A DNA stretch of 64,000 bases from Amphibalanus amphitrite (GCF_019059575.1 NW_024881670.1:827349-891348), one strand, 5' to 3'; shown: positions 23,965 through 36,299, counted from the stretch's first letter. Numbers and translations are program-made. The notes: a model not told the origin generated them from the letters alone.

Positions 23965-24910
23965 TCTTGAGCCGAGCCTTTGATGTAATTACAGATGATC
24001 CAGAAGCATGCACAAAAATTCATGACACACTATTCTCATTTATGTATTTGCTACATATGATATGATATACCAGCTCATGATCAGTGACGCATTCTGGGCA
24101 ATATGTTCTAAAGTGAAGTAACTGAAGTTACAGCTTAAAAGCTTAAAAAAAACAGCTTAAAAAACACACACACACACATTCGATAGCTTATGAGAATAAC
24201 ATGCCTTGTGTGCTTAATGCAGGAAAATATTTTTTCACTTTTTTAGAAACAGCAAAAGAGTTGTCAATAAGCCATGTCAACTATCTAAACAATTTTTATG
24301 GAAACTGCTCTAGCTAGCTTAAAGTTCCACAACGTTTCCGGAGCACCGTACCCAAACTCAGTTCATGTTACAAGAAAAAAACAGTAATAATGCCTCCTAA
24401 TTTTGAATGAAATATAGGTATGAGTAATTTGATTTGGAAAGCAACAAATTTCCGCACATCATTTTAGCAAAATTAATAAGGTATTTATATACATAAGGTC
24501 CGATCGCCAAAGTGATTATAACAAACATACCACACGATGTATTTTGGCCTCCTGATTTCATATCTGATAGTTATTCATGGCGCAACCAAGTTTTAAAGCA
24601 CCTGTAAAATATTTACCGTCACCACCGGCCATTACCGCACTCCACCAGCCGTTTGCGCCACGTGGAAAGGATCGAATGAATAAACTCCAAGGTTGAGTGA
24701 AAACATTACGCTATTCGATTTTGTTATGAAAGTGACGTCATAATAATACTCGTGGCGGAGCAGTGCAGTGCAGAAGGCGATGCCTTAGGAGAGATTACAG
24801 GCAAGAGTAAATCAAATATTTTTAGGTTAAGTGGTCATGCATCAGGCTTCAGGCCAATCTATTCCTGCAAGTAACTTTTTCCTTATCCCCGGTAGGCAAA
24901 AATCAGTAGG
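23965..24910. other. AT-rich intergenic DNA
   Basis: No gene is seen. A segment near 24466-24505 (AATAAGGTATTTATATACAT then AAGGTCCGAT) recurs inverted at about 25293-25335, so an old inverted-repeat element may span 24466-25335. AAGTGACGTCA at about 24729 and its inverted partner near 24995 are also symmetric within it. Confidence 0.35.
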
Positions 24911-24954
24911 TTAGGTTAGGTTAGGTTAGGTTAGGTTAGGTTAGGTTAGGTTAG
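24911..24954 (+). repeat. Interstitial (TTAGG)8 tract
   Basis: Eight perfect TTAGG units plus TTAG. TTAGG is the telomere repeat of most arthropods. Here it is internal and lies between the two halves of a possible inverted-repeat element. Confidence 0.85.
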
Positions 24955-27081
24955 TTTATGATTTTTACCATTTTTTTCGTGTTTTGGTATTTTGACGTCA
25001 CTTTCGTTGATTATCGTATTTGATTCCCTCCCCACCCATAAACCCCGGTTCCCAACATTTCCCCGAAAATGGCAGCAAAAAACTTCATATGGCAGCGCTG
25101 AAACGGCGGCGTTTTTCCCTCGTCGCATTCATCCGGGTCGTTGGTGCGTGCACGTGGGTATGTATCGTGTTATGAAGGGGTGTAACAGGTTGTTATTTTT
25201 GTGTTTTTTTGATTTTTCCGCCGCACGTAAGTATGATATCTGGATTCAGAATGTCAAATAATGCAAGAATATGCAAAATTTATGCTTGAACAGTCAATCG
25301 GACCTTATGTAAATATTTACCATTAATATTTTCTTCAGCCATCAGGTTACACAAAACTATAGTAAACTTTATGATCTAGTTTACACAAAACCAAAGCCCC
25401 GATTTTAACAAATGTAGATTAAATTTAAACAATTTTAAAAAATGTATCGTGGAGAAAATGAAAAGTGTAGATTTGTAAAGCCGGGATATTTCACGGATTA
25501 GGCACTTAAAGAAATATCTTCACCTTTCTTTGAGCCACCAGCCTTCACCCAAATTTTACACGAATGTAGTGAAGCAGACAATGTGGCAACTCAAAATTGT
25601 GATGGTTTGAGATAATTATGACGGTAAAAGAAAAAGCAACACAAGGTTCCTTACCCTCGTTTTTTCACATGGGTTCAGATGAGGCTTCAACTGTTGCCGA
25701 CCTGAGGAGCTATAGGGACTTGAGCTTTCCAAAACTCAATTTCTAAGGGCACTGAGCAGTGTTTGGCTTTCACACGAATGCGATAGTAAGTTATATGAAG
25801 TTGACAAAGCAAGCAAAGCAAAGCATGATGCCCCGCGCGTCCGCCCGCGACCACGCCCCGCGTCCGACTCCCGACCGCCGCGTGACCCGAGGCGCCCGGC
25901 GGTCACGTGACCTACCGGCCGGGACTGCAAACGGCCTTCACCACCATTCTTGTATGACGTCATATCCTACTGAGGTGCTGATTGGTCGGAATTAGGTACC
26001 TGAAGGTAATTATCTGCCGTAGTTATTTTTGTTTCATTGTTTTGCGTGTTTTCTTATATGAAATGTAATTAAAAAATTTGCCATATTTTAATCACCATTA
26101 AAACATAACTGAATAGGTATGAAAGAGAACTCGATATATACTTTCCTTGTTTTTAAGAATTCCGGAATTAGATACCCGAGGGAGCAAAGAGGGAGCAAGT
26201 TGCCACGCTGATTTGATACCTCATAGTCGAAAGGTGGGCTACTAGAACCGAAAATTGCTGTGTTTGTAAATAAATAAGTGATTTGAGGGCAAAGAATGCC
26301 CGGATTTAAACTTCTAAAATTATTTTGAACATAAAATATTTCAGTTTGAGGGAAGTTAAGGCCTCAAAGAGTAGGTACTTTTTAGGTATCAAATAAGTTC
26401 CTCTGCGAAAGTTCCGTCGTGAAAACGGCTAATATGTAGTATGACCTGTGATGTTGGAACACAATGAACACAATTAACACAAGCAGTGCAATAAGCAGCT
26501 GGGGATGTTTGCCATGTTGGGCAATGGGCAAATGACATTTTATGCCTTGCTGAATCAAAAACTGTTAGGTAGTAGGTACAGCTTGTGACCGTTTACAAGT
26601 TACGCATCAAAGATGGCTGCGTTGCACGCGGTGATGTCGGCCGCTACAACGCCTGGTTCAGGAGATAACAGAAGGGGGGGTAAATTTACCCCCCCCCCCT
26701 TCCCCCAGTCGGGCGCGTTCGCCGGCGATCCCAGTGGGGCGCGGGTCAGGTCACCTCACGAGCCATGTCAAATTAGTCGACTAATATGCAACAAAATCAG
26801 TGGCTAATGACTGACTAATGAGTCATTACAACTTTGGTCATTACAATTCAACTAACAAACACTTTGGTTGACTGAATTTTGACTGATTAAAAAAGCGCTT
26901 GACGAATGTTAGTCTACTAATTTTTGCCTGACTAATATTCATTTCCACCTCTAAGGTGGAAATGACCACCTCACGCCACGTGACAATTTCCGATGTCATT
27001 TGAACAACTCGAGTTCAGTGCGGCTGCACATAACAATTTGGCGAGCCTGTTCAGAGCAGCAGTAATCACCTGTCTTGTGTC
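24955..27081. other. Intergenic DNA with one GC island and a solitary element end
   Basis: Mostly AT-rich. A GC-rich block lies at 25830-25925. At 26674-26743 a G-run, the palindrome TAAATTTA and a C-run are followed by CCCAGTGGGGCGCGGGT. This matches the right end of the element at 38390-42593 and looks like a solitary end of that family. No gene is supported. Confidence 0.4.
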
Positions 27082-27393
27082 ATGTCGGAAAACACTTTCA
27101 AATTCAGACCTCTTGTCAAGCAGTCACATTTCCTCAACGCCCCAGGCGGCGATACCATGAAGCTGAGGGGGCCACGCCCGTCACTTCAGCCTCCACAGAA
27201 ACCTAATCAGACGCTCCGACATGCCCCCGTGTCGGATTTCTTTCTTCTGGCTGCCTGCCCCCGCTCAGCTGACCACACTAATTCGAATCCGCGAAGTCTT
27301 CGCATTCGTGAGGCGTCTGAGCGTGGTTTTGCTTGGCAATCTAGACAAAGAGCAATAAACCGGCAGCCGGGGAACTTGTGGAGCTGCTTCTGA
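27082..27393 (+). CDS. Small hypothetical frame
   Basis: A 103-codon frame starts with a true ATG (MSENTFKFRPLVKQ) between AT-rich repeats. It has no recognisable domain, signal peptide or membrane segment, and the opposite strand has frames of similar length. Chance is at least as likely as a gene. Confidence 0.13.
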   Translation: MSENTFKFRPLVKQSHFLNAPGGDTMKLRGPRPSLQPPQKPNQTLRHAPVSDFFLLAACPRSADHTNSNPRSLRIREASERGFAWQSRQRAINRQPGNLWSCF

Positions 27394-27666
27394 ACAAAGC
27401 CCTGATACAGGCAAGAAAACGAAATATGATTGTGTTTTGATGCTTGACGTCGCAATATAGGGAGATCCGGGAAAGGTGTAAAAACTGTTCATCAGTGAAA
27501 ACATCAAATTAAGCTCAATACATGGTGCTTATAATTTTTATCTGACTCTTCAGTGTGCCAGTCCATTGATTTATTGTGTATGTTCTGGTATCGACGACGA
27601 AGCCATAATGCGCCCAGAGATGTCGGTAAAAAAGGATCGATTAAAAAATCTTATTTTTACAAGTGA

Positions 27667-30600
27667 CTAGAGGGACATCATTACGCGCAGCGTAAAGAGG
27701 GACAGCATTACGCGCAGCGTAATAAATCAATTTTCATTTAAATCGGCCCAGTAGCGACCGAGTTATTGCCAGAATGAATTTGGTGACTAGTCCTGGCCGG
27801 CGGTGCTCTGTTCCGGTATTCATTGCCAAAGGTCAGTGACCTGTCGGCTCTGATTTCGCTCAGTTTTGCAAGCGAAGAAACTGAGCCTAAGGCGCGTGCT
27901 CTCTGATCGGCGCCGGCCGCGGCCAAAATTCTGCAAAGATGCGCCCGCCACGTGCAAACCGGCGAGCGCACATCCACCAAAATTTAATACGACAAATGGT
28001 TGCACGCACCCGACTCGGCGCCAAAGTTTCAGCCCCGCAACACATAGAGTCGCCTCGCAACAGCCCGCCAAGCGTGGCTGACGCGTTACGTACAGACATT
28101 TTGATTTTTATAAATGTAACTAGGTTAATAAATCAATTTTCATTCAAATCGGCCCAGTAGCGGGCGAGTTATTGCAAGAATAAATTTGGTGACTCCTCTT
28201 GGCCGGCGGTGCTCTGTTCCGGTATTCATTGCCAAAGGTCAATGACCCCCAGCGATGTTTCCACTCAGTTTTGCAAGCGAAGAAACTGAGCCTAAGGCGC
28301 GTGCCGTCTGCTCGAAGCCAGCCGCGGCCAAAATTCCGCAAAGATGTGCCCGCCACGTGCAAACCGGCGAGCGCACCCCCACCAAAATTTAATACGACAA
28401 ATGGTTGCACGCGACCGACTCGGCGCCAAAATTTCAACCCCACAACCCCCACCGTCTCCGCGCAACAGCCCGCCAAGCGTGACTGACGCGTTACGTATAG
28501 ACATTTTGATTTTTATATATGTGACTAGAGGGACAGCATTACGCGCAGCGTAATAAATAAATTTTCATTAAAATCGGCCCAGTAGCGGCCGAGTTATGGC
28601 CAGAATAAATTTGGCGTCTCCTCCTGGCCGGCGGTGCTCTGTTCCGGTATTCATTGCCAAAGGTCAACGACCTCCGACTCTGTTTTCCCTCATTTTCGCA
28701 GCGAACAATCTGAGCCTAGGGCGCGTGCCGTCTGCTCGGCGACGGCCGCGGCCCAAAATCCCGCAAAGATGCGCCCGCCACGTGCAAACCGGCGAGCGCA
28801 CCCCCACCAAAATTTAATATGACAAACAGATGCACGCGTCCGACTTGCGCCTAAAATTCCACCCCCGTAGCCCGCACCGTTCCGGAGCAATAGCCCGCCA
28901 AGCGTGACTGACGCGTTTCATACATACAGACATTTTGATTTTTATATATGTAAATAACTAAAGGGACAGCATTACGCGCAGCGTAACAAATCAATTTCCA
29001 TTAAAATCGGCCAAGTAGCGGCCGAGTTATTGCCAGAATAAATTTGGTGACTCCTCTTGGACGGCGGTGCCCTGTTCCGGTATTCATTGCCAAAGGTCAG
29101 TGACCTGCCGGCTCTGATTTCACTCAGTTTTGCAAGCGAAGAAACTGAGCCTAAGGCGCGTGCTCTCTGCTCGAAGCCGGCCGCGGCCAAAATCCCGCAA
29201 AGATGCGCCCGCCACGTGCAAACCACAGAGCGCATCCCCACCAAAATTTAATACGACAAATGGTTGCACGCACCCGACTCGGCGCCAAAGTTTCACCCCC
29301 ACAACCCCCACCATCTCGTCGCAACAGCCCGCCAAAGGGAACTGACGCGTTACGTACATACAGACATTTTGATTTTTATATATGTAAACTAGAGAGACAG
29401 CATTACGCGCAGCGTAAAGAGGGACAGCATTACGTGCAGCGTAATAAATCAAGTTTTAATAAGATCGGCCCAGTAGCGGCCGGGTTATGGCCAGAATAAA
29501 TTTGGCGTCTCCTCCTGGCCGGCGGTGCTCTGTTCCGGTATTCATTGCCAAAGGTCAGTGACCTTCCGGCTCTGATATCGCTCAGTTTTGCAAGCGAAGA
29601 AACTGAGGCTAATGCGCGTGCTCTCTGATCGGCGACGGCCGCGGCCCAAAATCCCGCAAAGATGCGCCCGCCACGTGCAAACCACTGAGCGCACCTCTTC
29701 CAAAATTTAATACAACAAACAGATGCACGCGTCCGACTTGCGTCGAAAATTTCACCCCCGTAGCCCGCACCGTTCCGGAGCTATAGCCCGCCAAGCGTGA
29801 CTGACGCGTTACATACGGACATTTTGATTTTTATATATGTAACCAGCATTACGCGCAGCGTAATAAGTCAATTTTCATTAAAATCGGCCAAGTAGCGGCC
29901 GAGTTATTGCCAGAATAAATGTTGCGTCTCCTCTTGGCCGGTGGTGCTCTGTTCCGGTATTCATTGCCAAAGGTCAGTGACCTTCCGGCTCTGATTTCGC
30001 TCAGTTTTGCCACGGTCCCTATAAATAAGTTTTGCAAGCGAAGAAACTGAGGCTAATGCGCGTGCTCTCTGACCGGCGACGGCCGCGGACCAAAATTCCG
30101 CAAAGATGCGCCCAACACGTGCACACCGCTGCACGCACCCCCTCCAAAATTTAATACAACAAACAGATGCACGCGTCCGACTTACGTCGAAAATTTCACC
30201 CCCGTAGCCCGCACCGTTCCAGAGCAATAGCCCGCCAAGCGTGACTGACGCGTCACATACATACATACATACATACATACATACGGACGTTTTGATTTTT
30301 ATATATGTAAACTAGAGAGACAGCATTACGCGCAGCGTAATAAATCAATTTTCATTAAAATTGGCCCAGTAGCGGCCGAGTTATGGCCAGAATAAATTTG
30401 GCGTCTCCTCCTGGTCGGCGGTGCTCTGTTCCGGTATTCATTGCCAAAGGTCAGTGACCTTCCGGCTCTGATTTCCCTCAGTTTTGAAAGCGAAGAAACT
30501 GAGCCTACGGCACGTGCTCTCTGCTCGGCGCTGGCCGCGGCCCAAAATGCTGCAAAGATGCGCCCGCCACGTGCACACCGTTGCACGCACCCCCTCGAAA

Positions 30601-33600
30601 AGTTGATACGACAAACAGATGCACGCGTCCGACTTACGTCGAAAATTTCACCCCCGTAGCCCGCACCGTTCCGGAAAAATAGCCCGCCAAGCGTGACTGA
30701 CGCGTTACATACACACGGACATTTTGATTTTTATATATGTAACTAGAGGGACAGCATTACGCGCAGCGTAATAAACCAAGTTTCATTGCAATCGGCCCAG
30801 TAGCGGTCGAGTTATTGCCAGAATAAATTCGGTGACTCCTCCTGGCCGGCGGTGCTCTGTTCCGGTATTCATTGCCAAAGGTCAATGACCTTCCGGCTCT
30901 GATTTCGCTCAGTTTGGCAAGCGAAGAAACTGAGCCTAAGGCGCGTGCTCTCTGCTCGGCGCCGGCCGCGACCCAAAATCCCGCAAAGATGCGCCCGCCA
31001 CGTGCGCACCGCTGAACCCACCCCCTCCGAAATTTAATACAACAAACAGATGCACGCGTCCGATTTCAGTCGAAAATTTCACCCCCGTAGCCCGCACCGT
31101 TCCAGAGCAATAGCCCGCCAAGCGTGACTGACGCGTCACATACATACATACGTACAGACATTTTGATTTTTATTACTTACTAGAGGGACAGCATTACGCG
31201 CAGCGTAAAGAGGGACAGCATTACGCGCAGCGTAATAAATCAATTTTCTTTAAAATCGGCCAATAGTGGTCGAGTTGTGGCCAGAATAAATTTGGCGTCA
31301 CCTCCTGGCCGGCGGTGCTCTGTTCCGGTATTCATTGCCAAAGGTCAGTGACCTTCCGGCTCTGATTTCGCTCAGCTTTGCAAGCGAAGAAACTGAGGAT
31401 AATGCGCGTGCTCTCTGATCGGCGAGACAGCAGTACGCGCAGCGTAAAGAGGGACAGCATTACGCGCAGCGTAATAAATCAAGTTTCAATAAAATCGGCC
31501 CAGTAGCGGCCGAGTTATGGCCAGAATAAATTTGGCGTCTCCTCCTGGCCGGCGGTGCTCTGTTCCGGTATTCATTGCCAAAGGTCAGTGACCTTCCGGG
31601 TCTGATTTCGCTCATTTTCGCAGCGAACAATCTGAACCTAAGGCGCGTGCCGTCTGCTCAAAGCCGGCCGCGGCCAAAATATCGCAAAGATGCGCCCGCC
31701 ACGTGCAAACCACCGAACCCACCCCCACCAAAATTTAATACGACAAACAGATGCACGCGTCCGACTTGCGCCCAAAATTCCACCCCCGTAGCCCGCACCG
31801 TTCCGGAGCAATAGCCCGCCAAGCGTGACTGACGCGTTACATACATACATACATACATACGTACAGACGTTTTGATTTTTATATATGTGACTAGGTGTCC
31901 AGCATTACGCGCAGCGTAATGAATTAATTTTCATTAAAATCGGCCCAGTAGCGACCGAGTTATTGCCAGAATAAATGTTGCGTCTCCTCTTGGCCGGCGG
32001 TGCTCTGTTCCGGTATTCATTGCCGAAGGTCAGTGACCTTCCGGCTCTGATTTCGCTCAGTTTTGCAAGCGAAGAAACTGAGGATAATGCGCGTGCTCTC
32101 TGATCGGCGGGGGCCGCGGCCCAAAATCCTGCAAAGATGCGCCCGCCACGTGCAAACCGGCGAGCGCACCCCCACCAACATTTAATATGACAAACAGATG
32201 CACGCGTCCGACTTGCGCCTAAAATTCCACCCCCTTAGCCCGCACCGTTCCGGAGCAATAGCCCGCCAAGCGTGACTGACGCGTTACATACATACATACG
32301 TACAGACATTTTGATTTTTATATATGTAACTAGAGGGACAGCATTACGCGCAGCGTAATGAATCAATTTTCATTAAAATCGGCCCAGTAGCGGCCGAGTT
32401 ATTTATTACTTACTAGGTGTCCAGCATTACGCGCAGCGTAATGAATCAATTTTCATTAAAATCGGCCCAGTTGCGACCGAGTTATTGCCAGAATAAATGT
32501 TGCGTCTCCTCTTGGCCGGCGGTGCTCTGTTCCGGTATTCATTGCCGAAGGTCAGTGACCTTCCGGCTCTGATTTCGCTCAGTTTTGCAAGCGAAGAAAC
32601 TGAGGATAATGCGCGTGCTCTCTGATCGGCGGCGGCCGCGGCCCAAAATCCCGCAAAGATGCGCCCGCCACGTGCAAACCGGCGAGCGCACCCCCACCAA
32701 AATTTAATATGACAAACAGATGCACGCGTCCGACTTGCGCCTAAAATTCCACCCCCTTAGCCCGCACCGTTCCGGAGCAATAGCCCGCCAAGCGTGACTG
32801 ACGCGTTACATACATACATACGTACAGACATTTTGATTTTTATATATGTAACTAGAGGGACAGCATTACGCGCAGCGTATTGAATCAATTTTCATTAAAA
32901 TCGGCCCAGTAGCGGCCGAGTTATGGCCAGAATAAATTTGGCGTCTCCTCCTGGCCGGTGGTGCTCTGTTCCGGTATTCATTGCCAAAGGTCAGTGACCT
33001 GCCGGCTCTGATTTCGCTCAGTTTGGCAAGCGAAGAAACTGAGCCTAAGGCGCGTGCCGTCTGCTCGAAACCGGCCGCGGCCCAAAATGCTGCAAAGATG
33101 CGCCCGCCACGTGCAAACCGCCGAGCCCACCCCCACCAAAATTTAATACGACAAACAGATGCACGCGTCTGACTTGCGCCCAAAATTCCACCCCCGTAGC
33201 TCGCACAGTTCCACAGCAATAGCCCGTCAAGCGTGACTGACGCGTTTCATACATACAGACATTTTGATTTTTATATATGTAACTAGAGAGACAGCATTAC
33301 GCGCAGCGTAAAGAGGGACAGCATTACGCGCAGCGTAATAAATCAATTTTCATTAAAATCGGCCAAGTAGCGGCCGAGTTATGGCCAGAATAAATTTGGC
33401 GTCTCCTCCTGGCCGGCGGTGCCCTGCGCCGGTATTCATTGCCAAAGGTCAGTGACCTTCCGGCTCTGATTTCACCCAGTTTTGCAGCGAAGAAACTGAG
33501 CCTAAGGCGCGTGCCGTCTGATCGGCGCCGGCCGCGGCCCAAAATCCCGCAAAGATGCGCCCGCCACGTGCAAACCGGCGAGCGCACCCCCACCAAAATT

Positions 33601-35915
33601 TAATACGACAAACAGATGCACGCGTCTGACTTATGTCCAAAATTTCACCCCCGTAGCCCGCACCGTTCCGGAGCAATAGCCCGCCAAGCGTGACTGACGC
33701 GTTACATACATACATACGGACATTTTGATTTTTATATATGTAAACTAGAGGGACAGCATTACGCGCAGCGTAATGAATCAATTTTCATTAAAATCGGCCC
33801 AGTGGCGGCCGAGTTATGGCCGGATAAGTTTGGCGTCTCCTCCTGGCCGGCGGTGCCCTGTTCCGGTATTCATTGGCAAAGGTCAGTGACCTGCCGGCTC
33901 TGATTTCGCTCAGTTTGGCAAGCGAAGAAACTGAGCCTAAGGCGCGTGCCGTCTGATCGGCGTCGGCCGCGGCCCAAAATGCGGCAAAGATGCACCCGCC
34001 ACGTGCAAACCGCCGAACCCACCCCCACCAAAATTTAATACGACAAACAGATGCAAGCGTCCGACTTGTGTCGAAAATTTCACCCCCGTAGCTCGCACAG
34101 TTCCGGAGCAATAGCCCGCCAAGCGTGACTGACGCGTTACATACATACATACGGACATTTTGATTTTTATATATGTAAACTAGAGGGACAGCATTACGCG
34201 CAGCGTAATGAATCAATTTTCATTAAAATCGGCCCAGTAGCGGCCGAGTTATTGCCAGAATAAATTTGGCGTCTCCTCCTGGCCGGCGGTGCTCTGTTCC
34301 GGTATTCATTGCCAAAGGTCAGTGACCTGCCGGCTCTGATTTCCCTCAGTTTTGCAGCGAAGAAACTGAGCCTAAGGCGCGTGCCGTCTGATCGGCGCCG
34401 GCCGCGGCCCAAAATGCCGCAAAGATGCGCCCGCCCCGTGCAAACCGGCGAGCGCACCCCTACCAAAATTTAATACGACAAACAGATGCACGCGTCCGAC
34501 TTAAGTCCAAAATTTCACCCCCGTAGCCCGCACCGTTCCGGAGCAATAGCCCGCCAAGCGTGACGGACGCGTCACATACATACATACATACGGACATTTT
34601 GATTTTTATATATGTAAACCAGCATTACGCGCAGCGTAATGAGTCAATTTTCATCAAAATCGGCCCAGTAGCGGCCGAGTTATTGCCAGAATAAATTTGG
34701 CGTCTCCTCCTGGCCGGCAGTGCTCTGTTCCGGTATTCATTGCCAAAGGTCAGTGACCTTCCGGCTCTGATTTCACCCAGTTTTGAAAGCGAAGAAACTG
34801 AGCCTAAGGCGCGTGCTCTCTGCTCGAAGCCGGCCGCGGCCCAAAATGCCGCAGAGATGCGCCCGCCACGTGCACACCGCTGCACGCACCCCCTCGAAAA
34901 GTTGATACGTCAAACAGATGCACGCGTCTGACTTGCGCCCAAAATTTCACCCCCGTAGCCCGCACCGTTCCGGTGCAATAGCCCGCCGAGCGTGACGGAC
35001 GCGTCACATACATACATACGGACGTTTTGATTTTTATATATGTAAAAAGAGGGACAGCATTACGCGCAGCGTAATAAATCAAGTTTCAATAAAATCGGCC
35101 CAGTAGCGGCCGAATTATGGCCAGAATAAATTTGACGTCTCCTCTTGGCCGGCGGTGTCCTGTTCCGGTATTCATTGCCAAAGGTCAGTGACCTTCCGGC
35201 TCTGATTTCCCTCAGTTTTGAAAGCGAAGAAACTGAGCCTACGGCACGTGCTCTCTGCCCGGCGCCGGCCGCGGCCCAAAATGCCGCAAAGATGCGCCCG
35301 CCACGTGCAAACCGCTGAGCGCACCCCCTCGAAAAGTTGATACGACAAACAGATGCACGCGTCCGAATTACGTTCGAAATTTCACCCCCGTAGCTCGCAC
35401 CGTTCCGGAGCAATAGCCCGCCAAGCGTGACTGACGCGTTACATACATACATACGGACATTTTGATTTTTATATATGTAAACTAGAGGGACAGCATTACG
35501 CGCAGCGTAATGAATCAATTTTCATTAAAATCGGCCCAGTGGCGGCCGAGTTATGGCCGGATAAGTTTGGCGTCTCCTCCTGGCCGGCGGTGCCCTGTTC
35601 CGGTATTCATTGGCAAAGGTCAGTGACCTGCCGGCTCTGATTTCGCTCAGTTTGGCAAGCGAAGAAACTGAGCCTAAGGCGCGTGCCGTCTGATCGGCGT
35701 CGGCCGCGGCCCAAAATGCGGCAAAGATGCACCCGCCACGTGCAAACCGCCGAACCCACCCCCACCAAAATTTAATACGACAAACAGATGCAAGCGTCCG
35801 ACTTGTGTCGAAAATTTCACCCCCGTAGCTCGCACAGTTCCGGAGCAATAGCCCGCCAAGCGTGACTGACGCGTTACATACATACATACGGACATTTTGA
35901 TTTTTATATATGTAA
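27667..35915 (-). mobile_element. Array A: ~19 tandem Helitron-like units of ~430 bp
   Basis: Head-to-tail units lie on the minus strand. Each runs: 5' TCACATATATAAAAATC (TC often altered), a (CATA/GTAT)n tract, GGAACGGTGCGGGCTACGG, ATTAAATTTTGG, a small hairpin CTCAGTTT...AAACTGAG, GGTCACTGACCTTTG, the motif CTACTGGGCCGATTTTAATG, a terminal hairpin ATTACGC-TGC-GCGTAAT, about 9 bases, and CTAG 3'. Nineteen copies of the ATTCATTGCCAAAGGTCA segment can be counted, typically 425-435 bp apart. Some are longer (about 480 or 520), and one unit near 31190-31435 is truncated. TC...hairpin-CTAG ends are the Helitron signature, and there is no replicase/helicase frame, so these are non-autonomous. Copies differ by several percent, so amplification was not all recent. 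Confidence 0.72.
28525..28554 (-). repeat. Example of the array A 3' terminus
   Basis: Plus-strand CTAG at 28525-28528, then AGGGACAGC, then ATTACGC-GCA-GCGTAAT at 28538-28554. On the minus strand this is a 7-bp hairpin with a 3-base loop, nine bases, and CTAG. The next unit begins with TCAC immediately after CTAG (28524 downward). This is one of the best-preserved junctions in the array. Confidence 0.75.
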
Positions 35916-36299
35916 ATATAAAAATCAAAATGTCTGTACGTATGTATGTATGTGACGCGTCAGTCACGCTTGCAGTAATGAATGAAGGTAGTAATGAAGT
36001 AATGAAGGTACAAACGATGTTGAGGCACTTAATAACATGCTAAAAACAGGCTCAATTTCACCCCCGTAGCCCGCACCGTTCCAGAGCAATAGCCCGCCAA
36101 GCGTGACTGACGCGTCACATACATACATACGTACAGACATTTTGATTTTTATTACTTATATAAAAATCAAAATGTCTGTACGTATGTATGTATGTGACGC
36201 GTCAGTCACGCTTGCAGTAATGAATGAAGGTAGTAATGAAGTAATGAAGGTACAAACGATATTGAGGCACTTAATAACATGCTAAAAACAGGCTCAATT
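35916..36299 (+). repeat. Inverted 5' fragments closing array A
   Basis: At the right edge the orientation flips. Two copies of the first ~60 bp of a unit (TATAAAAATCAAAATGTCTG onwards) lie on the plus strand at about 35918 and 36157. Each is followed by the same ~85 bp (AGTAATGAATGAAGGTAG and so on). Between them a short minus-strand unit fragment reappears at about 36060-36150. The whole is a ~239-bp duplication with head-to-head junctions. Confidence 0.65.

Larger units (their letters stand above)
20690..26950. repeat. Possible composite element with TGACTAA-rich ends
   Basis: Both ends carry clusters of TGACTAA/TTAGTCA words (20730-20885 and 26765-26945) that begin or end with AGATGTGAAAATGA and its diverged inverted counterpart AGAGGTGGAAATGA. 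Just inside, GGCCGTTTTCACGACGGAA followed by TATTTGATACC (about 21061-21105) occurs inverted at about 26385-26437. That pattern fits the two ends of one large, decayed, hAT-like element or two opposed copies of one repeat. I found no clean target duplication, and the interior holds other elements. Confidence 0.35.

Noticed and set aside
24911-24954. TTAGG tract as a true chromosome end
   Set aside because: It is short and internal, with long unrelated sequence on both sides.
27667-35915. Direct-repeat array as a CRISPR locus
   Set aside because: The unit is ~430 bp with no repeat-spacer alternation, in a eukaryotic setting with introns.
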